A stretch of DNA of 64,000 nucleotides from Paractinoplanes ovalisporus (GTDB taxonomy: Bacteria > Actinomycetota > Actinomycetes > Mycobacteriales > Micromonosporaceae): contig NZ_JAENHP010000016.1 in the NCBI RefSeq assembly GCF_016834655.1, positions 62,001 to 126,000 of the forward strand, read 5' to 3'. Shown piece by piece: positions 17,080 to 25,907 of the stretch (positions are counted from its first letter, which is position 1; each line of letters begins with the position of its first letter). The notes beneath the pieces are model-generated. The model was not told the DNA's origin, searched no databases, and saw only the letters and a program-made list of their open reading frames with translations. The position numbers were made by a program, and so were the translations under genes.

Positions 17080-18092
17080 GAGACGGTCCTTTGCTTGACC
17101 TTTACCAGGGAGAGGATCGAGGGGCGGGAACTGCCGCGCTGGGCGGCGGCGCGGCGGGACTGGTCGACGTACACGGCGGCCACGAGCACCGAGCCCACGG
17201 CGACGCCCTGCCAGAAGGCCTCGACTCCGATGATCACGAACCCGGCCTGGAGAACGGCCGGGATGAAGAGGCCGACGACCGTACCGAAAATGGATCCTTG
17301 GCCGCCGAAGATCGAGGTGCCGCCGATCACCACGGCCGCGATCACGTTGAGATTGGTCAGGGACTGTCCGGCGATCGTGGTGGTGCCGAACTGGGCCAGG
17401 GCCAGCACAGCACCCAGCCCGGCGCACGCGCCCGAGAGGGCGTACACGTAAATCAGGTGTCGATCGACGTTGATGCCGACCCGGCGGGCGCCGAGCTCGT
17501 TGGAGCCGATCGCGAACGTGTAGCGGCCGAACCGGGTCTTGTGCAGCACGATGCCGCCGGCGATCACGACGACGAGCGCCACGAACGGCAGCGCCGGAAT
17601 GCCGACAATCTTGATGTACGTGTTGAAGTCGGTCAGCGCCATGGGCACCGAACGGATGTCGATGCCGCTGGTGATCACCTGGGCCAGGCCGAGCGCGACC
17701 GAGAGCGCGCCGAGGGTGACGATAAGCGGCGGGATCTTGGCCTTGGCCACCAGGAAACCGTTGAGCGTGCCCCAGGCGATGCCCGCCACCAGCGCGCCGA
17801 GGATGCCGATGAACGCGGTGGACCAGCCGTCGCCGCCGACCGCCTCCATGATCTTCGCCGCCACGACCGAGGAGAAGACCAGGACCGAGCCGATCGACAG
17901 GTCGATGCCGGAAGTGATGATCACGAAGGTCATGCCGACGCCGAGCACCGCCCAGACCGCGATGTTCTGCGAGATGAGCGAGAAGTTGCTGGTGGACAGG
18001 AACTTGGTGCCGGCCGCCACCGAGAAGGCGGCCACGATGACGAGCAGGACCCCGAGGATCCACACCGACTGCATCCCGGCCAGGCGCCTCAT
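17076..18092 (-). CDS. Sugar ABC transporter permease (RbsC/FrcC-like)
   Basis: Protein of 338 aa with 8-10 TM segments and the family motifs MTFVIITSGIDLSIGSVLVF near 55-75 and VIGGTSIFGGQGSIFGTVVG near 260-280. It forms the membrane channel for the lipoprotein encoded next. ATGA overlaps tie it to both neighbours. Confidence 0.93.
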   Translation of the reverse strand: MRRLAGMQSVWILGVLLVIVAAFSVAAGTKFLSTSNFSLISQNIAVWAVLGVGMTFVIITSGIDLSIGSVLVFSSVVAAKIMEAVGGDGWSTAFIGILGALVAGIAWGTLNGFLVAKAKIPPLIVTLGALSVALGLAQVITSGIDIRSVPMALTDFNTYIKIVGIPALPFVALVVVIAGGIVLHKTRFGRYTFAIGSNELGARRVGINVDRHLIYVYALSGACAGLGAVLALAQFGTTTIAGQSLTNLNVIAAVVIGGTSIFGGQGSIFGTVVGLFIPAVLQAGFVIIGVEAFWQGVAVGSVLVAAVYVDQSRRAAAQRGSSRPSILSLVKVKQRTVS

Positions 18093-18865
18093 GTGTCCCC
18101 GCTCCCGTTGACGTCCTTCATGTCCAGGGCGCCGGTCATGGCCCCGACCAGCTGCTCGACGGTCGTGCCGCGGGCCGGCATGGTGGCGACCCGGGTGCCC
18201 AGGCGCATCACCTGGATGCGGTCGGCGACCTCGAGCACGTGCGGCATGGAGTGGCTGATCAGCACGACGGCGATGCCCTTGTCCCGTACGCGCTTGATGG
18301 TGTCCAGGACGTTCTTGGTCTGCACCACCCCCAGGGCGGCAGTCGGCTCGTCGAGGAACACGATCTGGTCGGCCCAGCTGATCGCGCGCACGATGGCGAT
18401 CTGCTGGCGCTGGCCGCCCGACATCGAACCGACCGGCGAGGAGAAGGCGGTGACGGTGCCGCCGAGCTCGGCGAACCCGGCCTCGGCCCGCGCCCGCATC
18501 AGCTTCTCGTCCATGAAGCCGAGGAACCCCAGAAGGCCGCGCCGGGGGATCTCACGACCGAGGAACATGTTCTGTACGGGGTTGAGGTGCGGAGCCAGGG
18601 CGAGGTCCTGGTAGACGACCTCCATCCCCATGCCGGACGCCTGGTGGGGGCTGGTGATGACGACCCGGTCGCCCCGGAACCAGACCTCGCCGGCGTCGAC
18701 CGCGAGGTTGCCGGTCAGCGCTTTGACCATGGTGGATTTGCCGGCCCCGTTGTCGCCGATCAGGGCGACCACTTCACCGGCCTCGATGTCGAAGGACGCG
18801 TTGTCCAGGGCGCGGACGTGCCCGAAGCTCCGGGAGAGACCGCGTGCCTCGAGAAGTGGGGCCAT
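18089..18865 (-). CDS. Sugar ABC transporter ATP-binding protein (FrcA-like, single domain)
   Basis: Protein of 258 aa from ATG 18865, which has AGGAGG upstream; the 12-codon extension above it lacks support. Walker A GDNGAGKST, signature SMSGGQRQQ, Walker B IVFLDEPTAALG. It has one nucleotide-binding domain, as in FrcA (fructose), unlike RbsA/XylG with two. First gene of the operon. The promoter lies in the 136-bp gap shared with the divergent YbaB-like gene. Confidence 0.92.
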   Translation of the reverse strand: MAPLLEARGLSRSFGHVRALDNASFDIEAGEVVALIGDNGAGKSTMVKALTGNLAVDAGEVWFRGDRVVITSPHQASGMGMEVVYQDLALAPHLNPVQNMFLGREIPRRGLLGFLGFMDEKLMRARAEAGFAELGGTVTAFSSPVGSMSGGQRQQIAIVRAISWADQIVFLDEPTAALGVVQTKNVLDTIKRVRDKGIAVVLISHSMPHVLEVADRIQVMRLGTRVATMPARGTTVEQLVGAMTGALDMKDVNGSGDT

Positions 18866-19001
18866 CCCTCTGTAACCTCCTGGACACAAACAGTAGGACA
18901 TTGATCGACGCCTGTCATCGGTGTCACGGTCCGTGGCGATACAGCGGACGGCGGGGCAGGCGCGACCCCGCTAGAGTGTCGGGTCCAAGGGGGACGTGAC
19001 G

Positions 19002-19718
19002 ATGTGGCATGGGGATCAGTTCGACGTGACGCGGCTCAAGCAGCTGCAGGGCGAGGCCGAGGCTCTGGCCGGCCAGCTGTCGGCGGCGGCCGAAGCGAGC
19101 AAGGGGCAGTTCACCGGTCGTGACAACGACGGCGCGGTCGAGGTCACCGTGGGCGACGACGGCTCGGCCACCCGGGTCGACCTCGACCCGCAGTGGCGGC
19201 GCACGGTCGGCGACGGTCTCGGGCTCGCCGTGGTGGCGGCGCTGCAAGACTCGGCGGCCCAGCGGATGGCCGCGTGGGGTTCGGCGCCGGCGGCTCCCGC
19301 CGAGGCCACGCCGGCCCCCGACCCCACCCGTGGCACCGAGATCGGTGACCCGTCGTCGCGGCAGTCGATGCTCGCGCTGCGTGACCTGTTCGACCTGATC
19401 GGCGAGGTCACGGCCGGGCTGCACGACCTCAGCCACCAGCCGGGCGCACAGCCGGTGAGCTCCACCAACAACAGCCGTACGGTACGGGTCACGGCCGCCG
19501 GCGGCACGGTCAGCAGTGTCGACTTCGACGACGAGTGGCTGCGGGCCGCTTCGCACGAGCGCATCGCTCAGGCCGTGCTCGAGGCTCTGGAGGCGTCCGC
19601 GCGCGATGCCGCCGCCGAACGGCAGCGGGCGGTCGACGCCGTGCCCGGCCTGGGCCGGGTCCAGCGGCTCACCGAGTCGCCCGAGACGCTGCTGCGTGAG
19701 ATCGGCCTGATCAGATGA
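19002..19718 (+). CDS. YbaB/EbfC-like protein, two domains
   Basis: Protein of 238 aa from ATG 19002, which sits 8 bases after AAGGGGG; GTG 18996 is too close. Two YbaB-like modules: 1-90 (QGEAEALAGQLSAAAEASKG, then AVEVTVGDDGSATRVDLDPQW) and about 140-238 (TVRVTAAGGTVSSVDFDDEW), joined by an Ala/Pro linker. Such proteins commonly sit in ESX-like loci of actinomycetes beside EspC/WXG proteins, as here. Whether it binds DNA is unknown. Confidence 0.8.
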   Translation: MWHGDQFDVTRLKQLQGEAEALAGQLSAAAEASKGQFTGRDNDGAVEVTVGDDGSATRVDLDPQWRRTVGDGLGLAVVAALQDSAAQRMAAWGSAPAAPAEATPAPDPTRGTEIGDPSSRQSMLALRDLFDLIGEVTAGLHDLSHQPGAQPVSSTNNSRTVRVTAAGGTVSSVDFDDEWLRAASHERIAQAVLEALEASARDAAAERQRAVDAVPGLGRVQRLTESPETLLREIGLIR

Positions 19719-19745
19719 GCATGGTGACGACGGGAGGGCGGGCCG

Positions 19746-20069
19746 ATGGGTAACCCGACGAGCGAAGAGGTCTACGCGGCGACCGGTGGCATGCGCGCCG
19801 ACGCCGGTGTGTGGGGTGGCATGGCCGGTCAGCTCGACACCGCGGCCCAGGTCGCCCGCGGGCTGACGCTGAGCGCGTTCGAGTTCTCCGGGCTGGGCCA
19901 TCTGGCCGGGCTCGACGACAAGTACGCCGAGCTGCAGAACCGGGTCGCCACCATGCTGAGCTCGGGTGCGGTCACCTTCGACGGCATCTCCGACGCGTTG
20001 AAGAAGAGCGCCGACGACTACGACCGGGACGAGCAGAACACCGTCCACCGCATGAAGAACGTCTACTGA
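19746..20069 (+). CDS. EspC-like type VII secretion-associated protein
   Basis: Protein of 107 aa with no signal peptide, predicted as a long two-helix hairpin. GMRADAGVWGGMAGQLDTAA and a late DALKKSADDYDRDEQNTVHR resemble the ESX EspC/WXG100-size secreted proteins, including the Y-x-x-x-D/E-like C-terminal signal (YDRDE). A good Shine-Dalgarno (GGGAGGGCGGG) precedes it. It lies between the YbaB-like and WXG-like genes; no secretion ATPase is in the window. Confidence 0.75.
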   Translation: MGNPTSEEVYAATGGMRADAGVWGGMAGQLDTAAQVARGLTLSAFEFSGLGHLAGLDDKYAELQNRVATMLSSGAVTFDGISDALKKSADDYDRDEQNTVHRMKNVY

Positions 20070-20104
20070 GCTTTCTGCTTTCAATTCACGGGGAGACGAG
20101 CCAC

Positions 20105-20899
20105 ATGGGCTCCAGCGCAGCGGTGATGTCAGAGGGTGAGTTCCGCGAGAAGCTCGCCGACCTCGATCGGATGATGAAGGAGGTCAGCTCCACCGTCGAG
20201 ACGCTGTTCAATCGCTGCAACCGGGCGATGCGGTTCATGCCGCCCGGCATCTCGCACGGCATGGCGGCCTCCCTGGGCAAGCTGAACGACCTGATCGCCG
20301 ACTTCTTCGAGGAGATGGCGAAGATCCTGCTCAACCCCGGCTGGCCGTTCGGGCTGATGGCGGCCGGTGACGAGTGGACCTCGAAGGTCGGCGGGCCGCT
20401 CAGCGAGCTGTCGAACAAGCTCGGCCCCGACCAGATGAAGATCGACAACTACTGGACGGGCCGTGCGGCCGAGGCGTACGGCAATGTCATTCCCGCCCAG
20501 CAGAAGGCGCTCGACTCGATCAAGACGATCACCGACTCGATCGACAGCAACCTCACCAAGACCGCGGTCGGCATCTTCGCCATGTGGGCCGGTGTCATCC
20601 TGGCCGTCGTCAGCTATGTCGCCGAGCTGATCGCCGAGGCCGGCGCGGCCGCCACGGTGGTCGGCGCCCCACCCGCGGCGGCCGGCGCCGGCGTCTCCAC
20701 GGCGAAGGTCATCGGCCTGGTCGTCGCGTGTGTCGCGCTGTTCGTGACCTTCGTCGGCACCATCGTCGACTCGGTGACCTCGCTCAACCAGACCCTGCAC
20801 AACGGCGGCACCTGGCCGCAGGCCACGACCAGCGAGTTCAACGACGGCAGCCTCTCCGACGGCGACACCACCGACTGGCGGTACAAGACCGATGACTGA
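20105..20899 (+). CDS. WXG-like protein with C-terminal TM segments
   Basis: Protein of 264 aa from ATG 20105 behind GGGGAGA. A helical N-terminal 150 residues contain NYWTGRAAEAYG, a W-x-G motif with following Y-like signal. Two hydrophobic stretches follow: FAMWAGVILAVVSYVAELIA and IGLVVACVALFVTFVGTIVD. This layout resembles polymorphic-toxin-like or structural type VII substrates, but no toxin domain is visible at the C-terminus. The end overlaps the next gene by 8 bp. Confidence 0.75.
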   Translation: MGSSAAVMSEGEFREKLADLDRMMKEVSSTVETLFNRCNRAMRFMPPGISHGMAASLGKLNDLIADFFEEMAKILLNPGWPFGLMAAGDEWTSKVGGPLSELSNKLGPDQMKIDNYWTGRAAEAYGNVIPAQQKALDSIKTITDSIDSNLTKTAVGIFAMWAGVILAVVSYVAELIAEAGAAATVVGAPPAAAGAGVSTAKVIGLVVACVALFVTFVGTIVDSVTSLNQTLHNGGTWPQATTSEFNDGSLSDGDTTDWRYKTDD

Positions 20900-21380
20900 C
20901 CCGGCCCGGCGCACCCTGAACCCCGGCGGCGGAGCGATCCTGCGCCGCACCTACGGCAAGCTGCTGGCGGTGTCCGTCGTGGCCGCGGTCCTGGTCTGGC
21001 TGATCGCGGTGTCGGTGGTGGTGGCGCTGGCCGGCGACGGCGACGGGGTGCTGGTCGTGCTCGCGTTCGTCGTGCTCGCGTTCGTCGTGCTCGCCGTGAC
21101 CTCGGTGTGCCTGCTGGCCGCCATCGTCCGGGCCCGCGCCGCCATCCACGGCGACCAGGTCGGGGTGGCCGCGCTGCACGGTTCCGACGGCTTGTCCCGC
21201 ACCGGAAGTGCAGTCGGCTGGGTCGGCGCGGCGGCGTTGGTGGTGCTGGGTTTCGTGCTGAACACGCAGGACGTCGACAACGCCCTGCTGTCCGGGATCG
21301 TCCTCGCCGGCACGGCCGTGATCCTGGCCGTAGGAAACGACGGCACCCACCGCATCACCAAGCGCCTCATCGCCGCCTGA
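20892..21380 (+). CDS. Four-TM hypothetical membrane protein
   Basis: Protein of 162 aa with about four TM segments (LLAVSVVAAVLVWLIAVSVV, GVLVVLAFVVLAFVVLAVTS, and two C-terminal). It overlaps the WXG-like gene, so it is probably the fourth gene of that operon. VLAFVVLAFVVLAV contains a small in-frame duplication. No family recognised. Confidence 0.65.
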   Translation: MTDPARRTLNPGGGAILRRTYGKLLAVSVVAAVLVWLIAVSVVVALAGDGDGVLVVLAFVVLAFVVLAVTSVCLLAAIVRARAAIHGDQVGVAALHGSDGLSRTGSAVGWVGAAALVVLGFVLNTQDVDNALLSGIVLAGTAVILAVGNDGTHRITKRLIAA

Positions 21381-21397
21381 CCCCACCCGGCGCCGGC

Positions 21398-21536
21398 ACT
21401 TCGGCCCCCGGCATCTCGGCGCCCGGACACCTCGACTCCGCGCACCTCGACCCCGCGCACCTCGGCGCCTGGACACCTTGACCCCGCGCACCTCGGCACG
21501 CGGACACCTTGATCCCGCTCACCTTGACCCGCGGTG
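21398..21536. repeat. Degenerate short tandem repeat (about 15 bp)
   Basis: Recurring CACCTCGACCCCGCG-like units (variants CACCTTGA, CACCTCGG) fill most of the 217-bp gap between the membrane-protein gene and the convergent subtilase gene. No open frame here looks coding. Confidence 0.7.
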
Positions 21537-21597
21537 GACCTCGTCGGGGATCGCCACGGTTAGGTTTCAGGCTGCGGTGAGAGCTGCGGCTGGGCTT

Positions 21598-22971
21598 TTA
21601 CGCGGTGGCGAGGGCGGCGGCGACGAGCACGGCTGCGAACGAGGTGCCGTAGAGCGCCGCGCCGGTTGTTGTCCTGGCTTCCGTGCCTAGGAGGTGGCCT
21701 ACCGGGCGATCGACCACTCCCCCGAAGGCCGGGACGACGTGCACGGTCATTTCGGGAGGGGCCGGGCAGTTGTAGTCGGCCGGCTCCTGCGTCTCGTCGG
21801 TGGCTACGGCCACGAGCGCGCCGGGCAGCAGGGCTGGGTAGGACATGAACTCGTCCGGGCCGCGGTTGCCGGCTGCGCAGACCACCACGGGCGTGCGGCT
21901 GTTCTGCTTTCGGGCGTGTTCGGCGATCCGCGCGATCAGGTTCCGTTGTCCGAGCTGGTCAGGAGTCAGATCGGCGCGCAGCGGCAGCACGACGATCTCG
22001 CAGCGGTCGGCCTGCAGCGCCACGTTCAGGGCGTTGAGCACGATGGACGACTCGGCTGCTTCCTGAGCGCTCTCCGTGATCCGGAAACTCTGCACCTCGG
22101 CCCCGGGAGCGGCCCAGCGGAGAAGGCTGCCGGTCGCCGTACCGTGCCCGTTGTAGTCCACCGGCTCCTCGGCCAGGGTGGTACGCGTCGCAAAGCCGAC
22201 CTGGGACGACGCGCCTTGATCGCCGGTGTCGATCAGGATGATGCGGCGGCGTTGCGGCCACGCGGCGCGGTGGTCGGCGCCCAGCGCACCGGCCGGCAGA
22301 GGGACCTGCATCGAGGTGAACGGGCGGAGCCGGTCTTCCTCGAGCCGGACGGTCCATGCGCTTTCGTACCGCTCAGTGCCGGTCGTGGCCGGCCGGTAGA
22401 AGTAGCCCTCCTCGGCAACCACGTCGCGGATTTCCAGCCGGGCCAGGGCCGCCTCGAGTTCGGCCACGACCTGCGGCGACGAGACGCCTTTCCGGCCTGC
22501 ATGCCGCGCCGCCCGCCCCAGGGCCGCCGTCGCCGTCGCCGTCGCCGGATCCTGATACGCGTTACCGTGACGCACCTGGGCGAGTCGCAGGGAATCGCCC
22601 GAATCCAAGCCGGACGAGGCGGGCACTGGCAACAGGACCGGCGGGTCGGTCGGCACGGAGAAGTCACGGGTGACCCGGCCCCAGAGAGCGATGAGTTCGG
22701 TCAGGCGTTCAAGCGGCCCGGCGAGCGTCGTGAAGTCAACCGGCGGTCGCACCCTCGTCCGGTCGGCCATGGTTTCATCCGGCGGGGTCGCCCGGGGTGG
22801 TTTCCGACCCGGCGTAGCTTCGAGGAGCCGGTCAATGAGCGCCTCGCTACCCGACTCCGCCCGGTCTGGCCGACTCCTCTTCTGAGCCCGGGCTGCAGAC
22901 GCCGCCTCGGATTCCGGCTCGTGGTCAGGCCGGTTCGCGCCGTCGGCCGGCTTACGCACCGGATGCGTCAT
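21598..22971 (-). CDS. Subtilase (S8) family serine peptidase without signal peptide
   Basis: Protein of 457 aa from ATG 22971, which has GGAGG just upstream; GTG 22983 would use that site as its first codons. The catalytic triad is visible: Asp in IILIDTGDQG, His in YNGHGTATGS, Ser in LYGTSFAAVL, plus the oxyanion-hole Asn in CAAGNRGPDE. The first 230 residues are charged and low in similarity to known prodomains. No signal peptide or TM segment is seen, so it is predicted to be cytoplasmic. The chain stops 10 residues after the Ser motif, shorter than usual subtilases. Substrate unknown. Confidence 0.85.
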   Translation of the reverse strand: MTHPVRKPADGANRPDHEPESEAASAARAQKRSRPDRAESGSEALIDRLLEATPGRKPPRATPPDETMADRTRVRPPVDFTTLAGPLERLTELIALWGRVTRDFSVPTDPPVLLPVPASSGLDSGDSLRLAQVRHGNAYQDPATATATAALGRAARHAGRKGVSSPQVVAELEAALARLEIRDVVAEEGYFYRPATTGTERYESAWTVRLEEDRLRPFTSMQVPLPAGALGADHRAAWPQRRRIILIDTGDQGASSQVGFATRTTLAEEPVDYNGHGTATGSLLRWAAPGAEVQSFRITESAQEAAESSIVLNALNVALQADRCEIVVLPLRADLTPDQLGQRNLIARIAEHARKQNSRTPVVVCAAGNRGPDEFMSYPALLPGALVAVATDETQEPADYNCPAPPEMTVHVVPAFGGVVDRPVGHLLGTEARTTTGAALYGTSFAAVLVAAALATA

Positions 22972-23203
22972 GGCCGCCTCCACACTCGAAGCGATTCACC
23001 CGAGCCTAGCGCCCACGCCAGCAGCGAAAGACCGACAACCATGACAAAAGCCCGACGATCCCGTACGGCCGGTGGAGCCGTTGCCCAAGACGACGTACGG
23101 ACGGGGACGAGGTGCCAGATCTTGGAGTAAACCGTGTCAGCCACCGGCGAATGGGTAGGTGAACATCGATGGATTGGCCCCGGGCACCCGCAGGAGGTGG
23201 ATC

Positions 23204-24970
23204 GTGCGAGGGAACATCGCAGCTCAGCGCATAGGTCGCCTACTGCTGCTGATCGCACTGGCGGCGGCCACCTACTTTGCGTTGACAATCTTCGATCACG
23301 CCGCACGAGCCGACGAAGGTGTGACCGACGGTTCCCCAAGCGCAAAGTCCCCCGTGCGCGAGATAGCGGCAAACGCCAAAGCGGAATCCCAGGCCGTCGC
23401 GGACACCATCGGCAGCGCCGGCAACAGCAATAAATCACGCGATAGCGACGACTCAGGCGCCGGCCGTGGCGACAGCTACAGCTCGGGTGCCGGGCGCAGC
23501 AATAGCGACAGCTCGGACGCCCGGCGCAGCAATAGCGACAGCTCGGACGCCCGGCGCAGCAATAGCGACAGCTCGGACGCCCGGCGCAGCAATAGCGACG
23601 ACTCGGGCGCCGGGCGCGGCGATAGCGCGGGCGCTCGGCGCGGCAATAGCGATCACTCGGGTGTTGGCGCTTCGACGCTCACGAAGGTACGAGATGTCGC
23701 CAAGGCAGCCACCCGGGCCGAGCGGCCGAAGGCAGCCACGCAGACGGGACAGTTGAAGGCAGCCACGCGAGCGGAGCGACCCAAGCCGGTTCCGTCGAAG
23801 GTGGAGCGGGCGAGGGTAGTTCCTTCAAAGGCAAAGCCCCTGAGAGCTGAAGTTCAGAAAGCCGATCCCGCAAAGGTCGCCCCGGTGGCCCAGCCATCAA
23901 GGGTCGTGCTCCCAACAGTCAAGGAGCGCAGCAAGGCGGCTCCGGTGGTGTCTCGGGTGGTTTCGACTCTGAAGGCAGGCGACCGCGCGCTCGCAGCTTC
24001 ACAGGACGAGCAACGCAAGACTGAGGTGCGGCTGACCAAACCAATCAGCGTGCCCGCAGCCAACAGCATCTCCCAGCGGACAGTGCCGGCCGTCCCGGTC
24101 GAGGTGACCAAGCCGCTCATCAACGCGCACAACACGCTCACAACCGCGACTACCCCGACGCTCCATCGCACGCTCACCGACGCGAAAAGACTGGCCGCAT
24201 CTGCGCGAACGGCCAACGCATCGCTCATACACGCGCAAATACTGACCACAACTGCGCGAACGACCAACCCATCACTCATAGACGAGACGGCACTGACCAC
24301 ATCTGCGCGAACGGCCAACCCATCGCTCATACACGCGCAAATACTGACCACAACTGCGCGAACGACCAACCCATCGCTCATAGACACGACAGCACTGACC
24401 ACAACTGCGCGAACGACCAACCTGTCGCTCGTGGACGGGACGGTGCTGACTGCGCGCGTGCCGTCTCGGGAGCTGTCTCTCGCGGAATCGAGTGCGCCGA
24501 ATGTGTCCGTGGTGTCGCGTGAGCTGCCTGTCGTGAGCGTGGCCGCGGCGACAGTGCCCGTACGAGTGCAGGAAACACCAGTCGCGGGCGTGGTGAGGCC
24601 TGTTCCGCTCAAGCGTTCGGCGCATCGGGCGGGATCGCTGATCGCGACCTTCCAGGCGGTGACACCGTCCGTGGTGGCGTCGTTGGCACCGTCCGTCATC
24701 TCGGATCTGCCGGTCGCTGCGGTTCGGCACGACGCCGGTCTGCGGTCCGGGCGGGGTCCGGAGCCTGTGCCGCCGGGCTCGCCGCTCCGGCCGGGTAGCT
24801 CCTTCGCGGGCAGCGGCCACCTGCGCGACGCGGGTGGCGGCGGTAACGCGCCTCCGACGGGTACCGTCCCGTCGTCCTGGCGGCCGGAAATCACTGCCGC
24901 CGCCATCGCTTCACCCATCGATGCGAGCGCCTTCGGGCGGAGCGTCCGGTACAGCGGCCCTCCCAGCTGA
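23204..24970 (+). CDS. Repeat-rich secreted or membrane-anchored protein
   Basis: About 588 aa from GTG 23204, six bases after AGGAGG; an earlier in-frame GTG at 23159 lacks a ribosome site. A TM/signal segment (GRLLLLIALAAATYFALTIF) is followed by a low-complexity extracellular chain: a Ser/Asp/Arg region with 10-residue units (SSDARRSNSD), a Lys/Ala/Pro region, and 17-residue units (LTTTARTTNPSLIDETA type). No sortase motif or second TM. Likely an extended cell-surface or wall-spanning protein; function unknown. Divergent from the subtilase gene. Confidence 0.65.
   Translation: MRGNIAAQRIGRLLLLIALAAATYFALTIFDHAARADEGVTDGSPSAKSPVREIAANAKAESQAVADTIGSAGNSNKSRDSDDSGAGRGDSYSSGAGRSNSDSSDARRSNSDSSDARRSNSDSSDARRSNSDDSGAGRGDSAGARRGNSDHSGVGASTLTKVRDVAKAATRAERPKAATQTGQLKAATRAERPKPVPSKVERARVVPSKAKPLRAEVQKADPAKVAPVAQPSRVVLPTVKERSKAAPVVSRVVSTLKAGDRALAASQDEQRKTEVRLTKPISVPAANSISQRTVPAVPVEVTKPLINAHNTLTTATTPTLHRTLTDAKRLAASARTANASLIHAQILTTTARTTNPSLIDETALTTSARTANPSLIHAQILTTTARTTNPSLIDTTALTTTARTTNLSLVDGTVLTARVPSRELSLAESSAPNVSVVSRELPVVSVAAATVPVRVQETPVAGVVRPVPLKRSAHRAGSLIATFQAVTPSVVASLAPSVISDLPVAAVRHDAGLRSGRGPEPVPPGSPLRPGSSFAGSGHLRDAGGGGNAPPTGTVPSSWRPEITAAAIASPIDASAFGRSVRYSGPPS
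23491..23610 (+). repeat. 30-bp in-frame tandem repeat, Ser-Asp-Arg type
   Basis: Units begin at 23491 (variant), 23521, 23551 and 23581 (partly diverged). The copies at 23521 and 23551 are identical. Each encodes ten residues, so copy-number change keeps the frame. Confidence 0.9.
24191..24462 (+). repeat. 51-bp in-frame tandem repeat, 17-residue units
   Basis: Units start at 24191, 24242, 24293, 24344, 24395 and, diverged, 24446. Two flavours alternate, ending SLIHAQI or SLIDETA/SLIDTTA, which suggests that pairs of units have also been duplicated. Confidence 0.9.
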
Positions 24971-25259
24971 TTCTGCGGTCCGGAACCGGGCCGCCGCCGG
25001 TGAAACGCCCCGGCAACGGCCACCGGCCGGCTTCCGACGTCGAGATCGTCGAGAACTCCTGCGCCGCCGAAGACCTCCGCGAGGATGGGGAGGTCCAGAA
25101 GCATCAGGGACTTCCACGACGTCACGTCACGGGCCTCTTCGACGAGGAGGAATCCGCGACTCCGACCCGAGGGTGACCCGGGTGAGCGCGCGCGACAGAA
25201 CCCGCGCTTTCGGATGCCGGCCTTCCCACCGCACATGACTTTCTGGCTGGGAGGCCACC

Positions 25260-25871
25260 GTGATCCGCATTCTGCTTGCTGAACCCATGAATCTGCTGCG
25301 CGGCGCCCTGGCGCTGGCGCTTTCGACGGAGGAGGACTTCGCTGTTGTCGCGGAGCTGCGCTGTCTCGATGAGGCGGCTCTAGACATTGCCCGCGCTTCG
25401 ACGCCGGACGTTGCCGTGGTCAACGTCGAGCTGCTGACCGGCGACGGGCTGAGTCTGCTGAACCGGCTCAGCGTCGAGCGGCCGCACTGCGCCATCCTGG
25501 TGCTGGCCGGCCCGGACGCCCCCGGGAGGCTCCACCGCGCCCTCGACGTTCACGTGCGGGGTGTCGTCGGCACCCAGGCCACGCCGGGCGAGCTGGTGCA
25601 CGGCATCCGCCAGCTGGTGCGCGGGGAACGGGTCATCGACGCCGGGCTGGCCGTCGCCCTGGTTGCCACGCCGCGAAGCCCCCTGTCGGCGCGGGAGCTG
25701 GACGTGCTCAGCGTGGCCGCCTCGGGGCTGCCGTCAGCGGAGGTCGCGGCCAAGCTGCATCTGACCGCCGGCACTGTCCGCAACTACATCTCGGTGATCC
25801 TCCACAAGACCGGCGCCCGCAACCGGCTCGAAGCGGTCCGGGTCGCCGAAAGCGCGGGCTGGCTCACCTGA
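25260..25871 (+). CDS. Orphan NarL/FixJ-type response regulator with degenerate receiver
   Basis: Protein of 203 aa from GTG 25260 behind GGGAGG. The receiver-like domain (1-120) has lost the normal acidic pocket: the phospho-acceptor position reads VAVVNVELL (Asn instead of Asp) and the start reads RILLAEPMN rather than an acidic pair. The C-terminal LuxR helix-turn-helix is intact (LSARELDVLSVAASGLPSAE, then TAGTVRNYISVILHKTGARN). No histidine kinase adjoins. It probably acts independently of phosphorylation. Confidence 0.88.
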   Translation: MIRILLAEPMNLLRGALALALSTEEDFAVVAELRCLDEAALDIARASTPDVAVVNVELLTGDGLSLLNRLSVERPHCAILVLAGPDAPGRLHRALDVHVRGVVGTQATPGELVHGIRQLVRGERVIDAGLAVALVATPRSPLSARELDVLSVAASGLPSAEVAAKLHLTAGTVRNYISVILHKTGARNRLEAVRVAESAGWLT

Positions 25872-25907
25872 CGACAAAGACGTGCACAGACGCGCGGCTC
25901 GCGGGCA

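Noticed and set aside
23854..25236. 460-codon minus-strand frame over the repeat-rich gene
   Set aside because: Produced by the tandem repeats; no ribosome site, and the plus-strand gene has a signal segment and Shine-Dalgarno.
24971..25259. Gap between the repeat-rich gene and the response regulator
   Set aside because: Searched for a small gene, RNA or hairpin; nothing with a ribosome site or convincing structure apart from the regulator's own GGGAGG.
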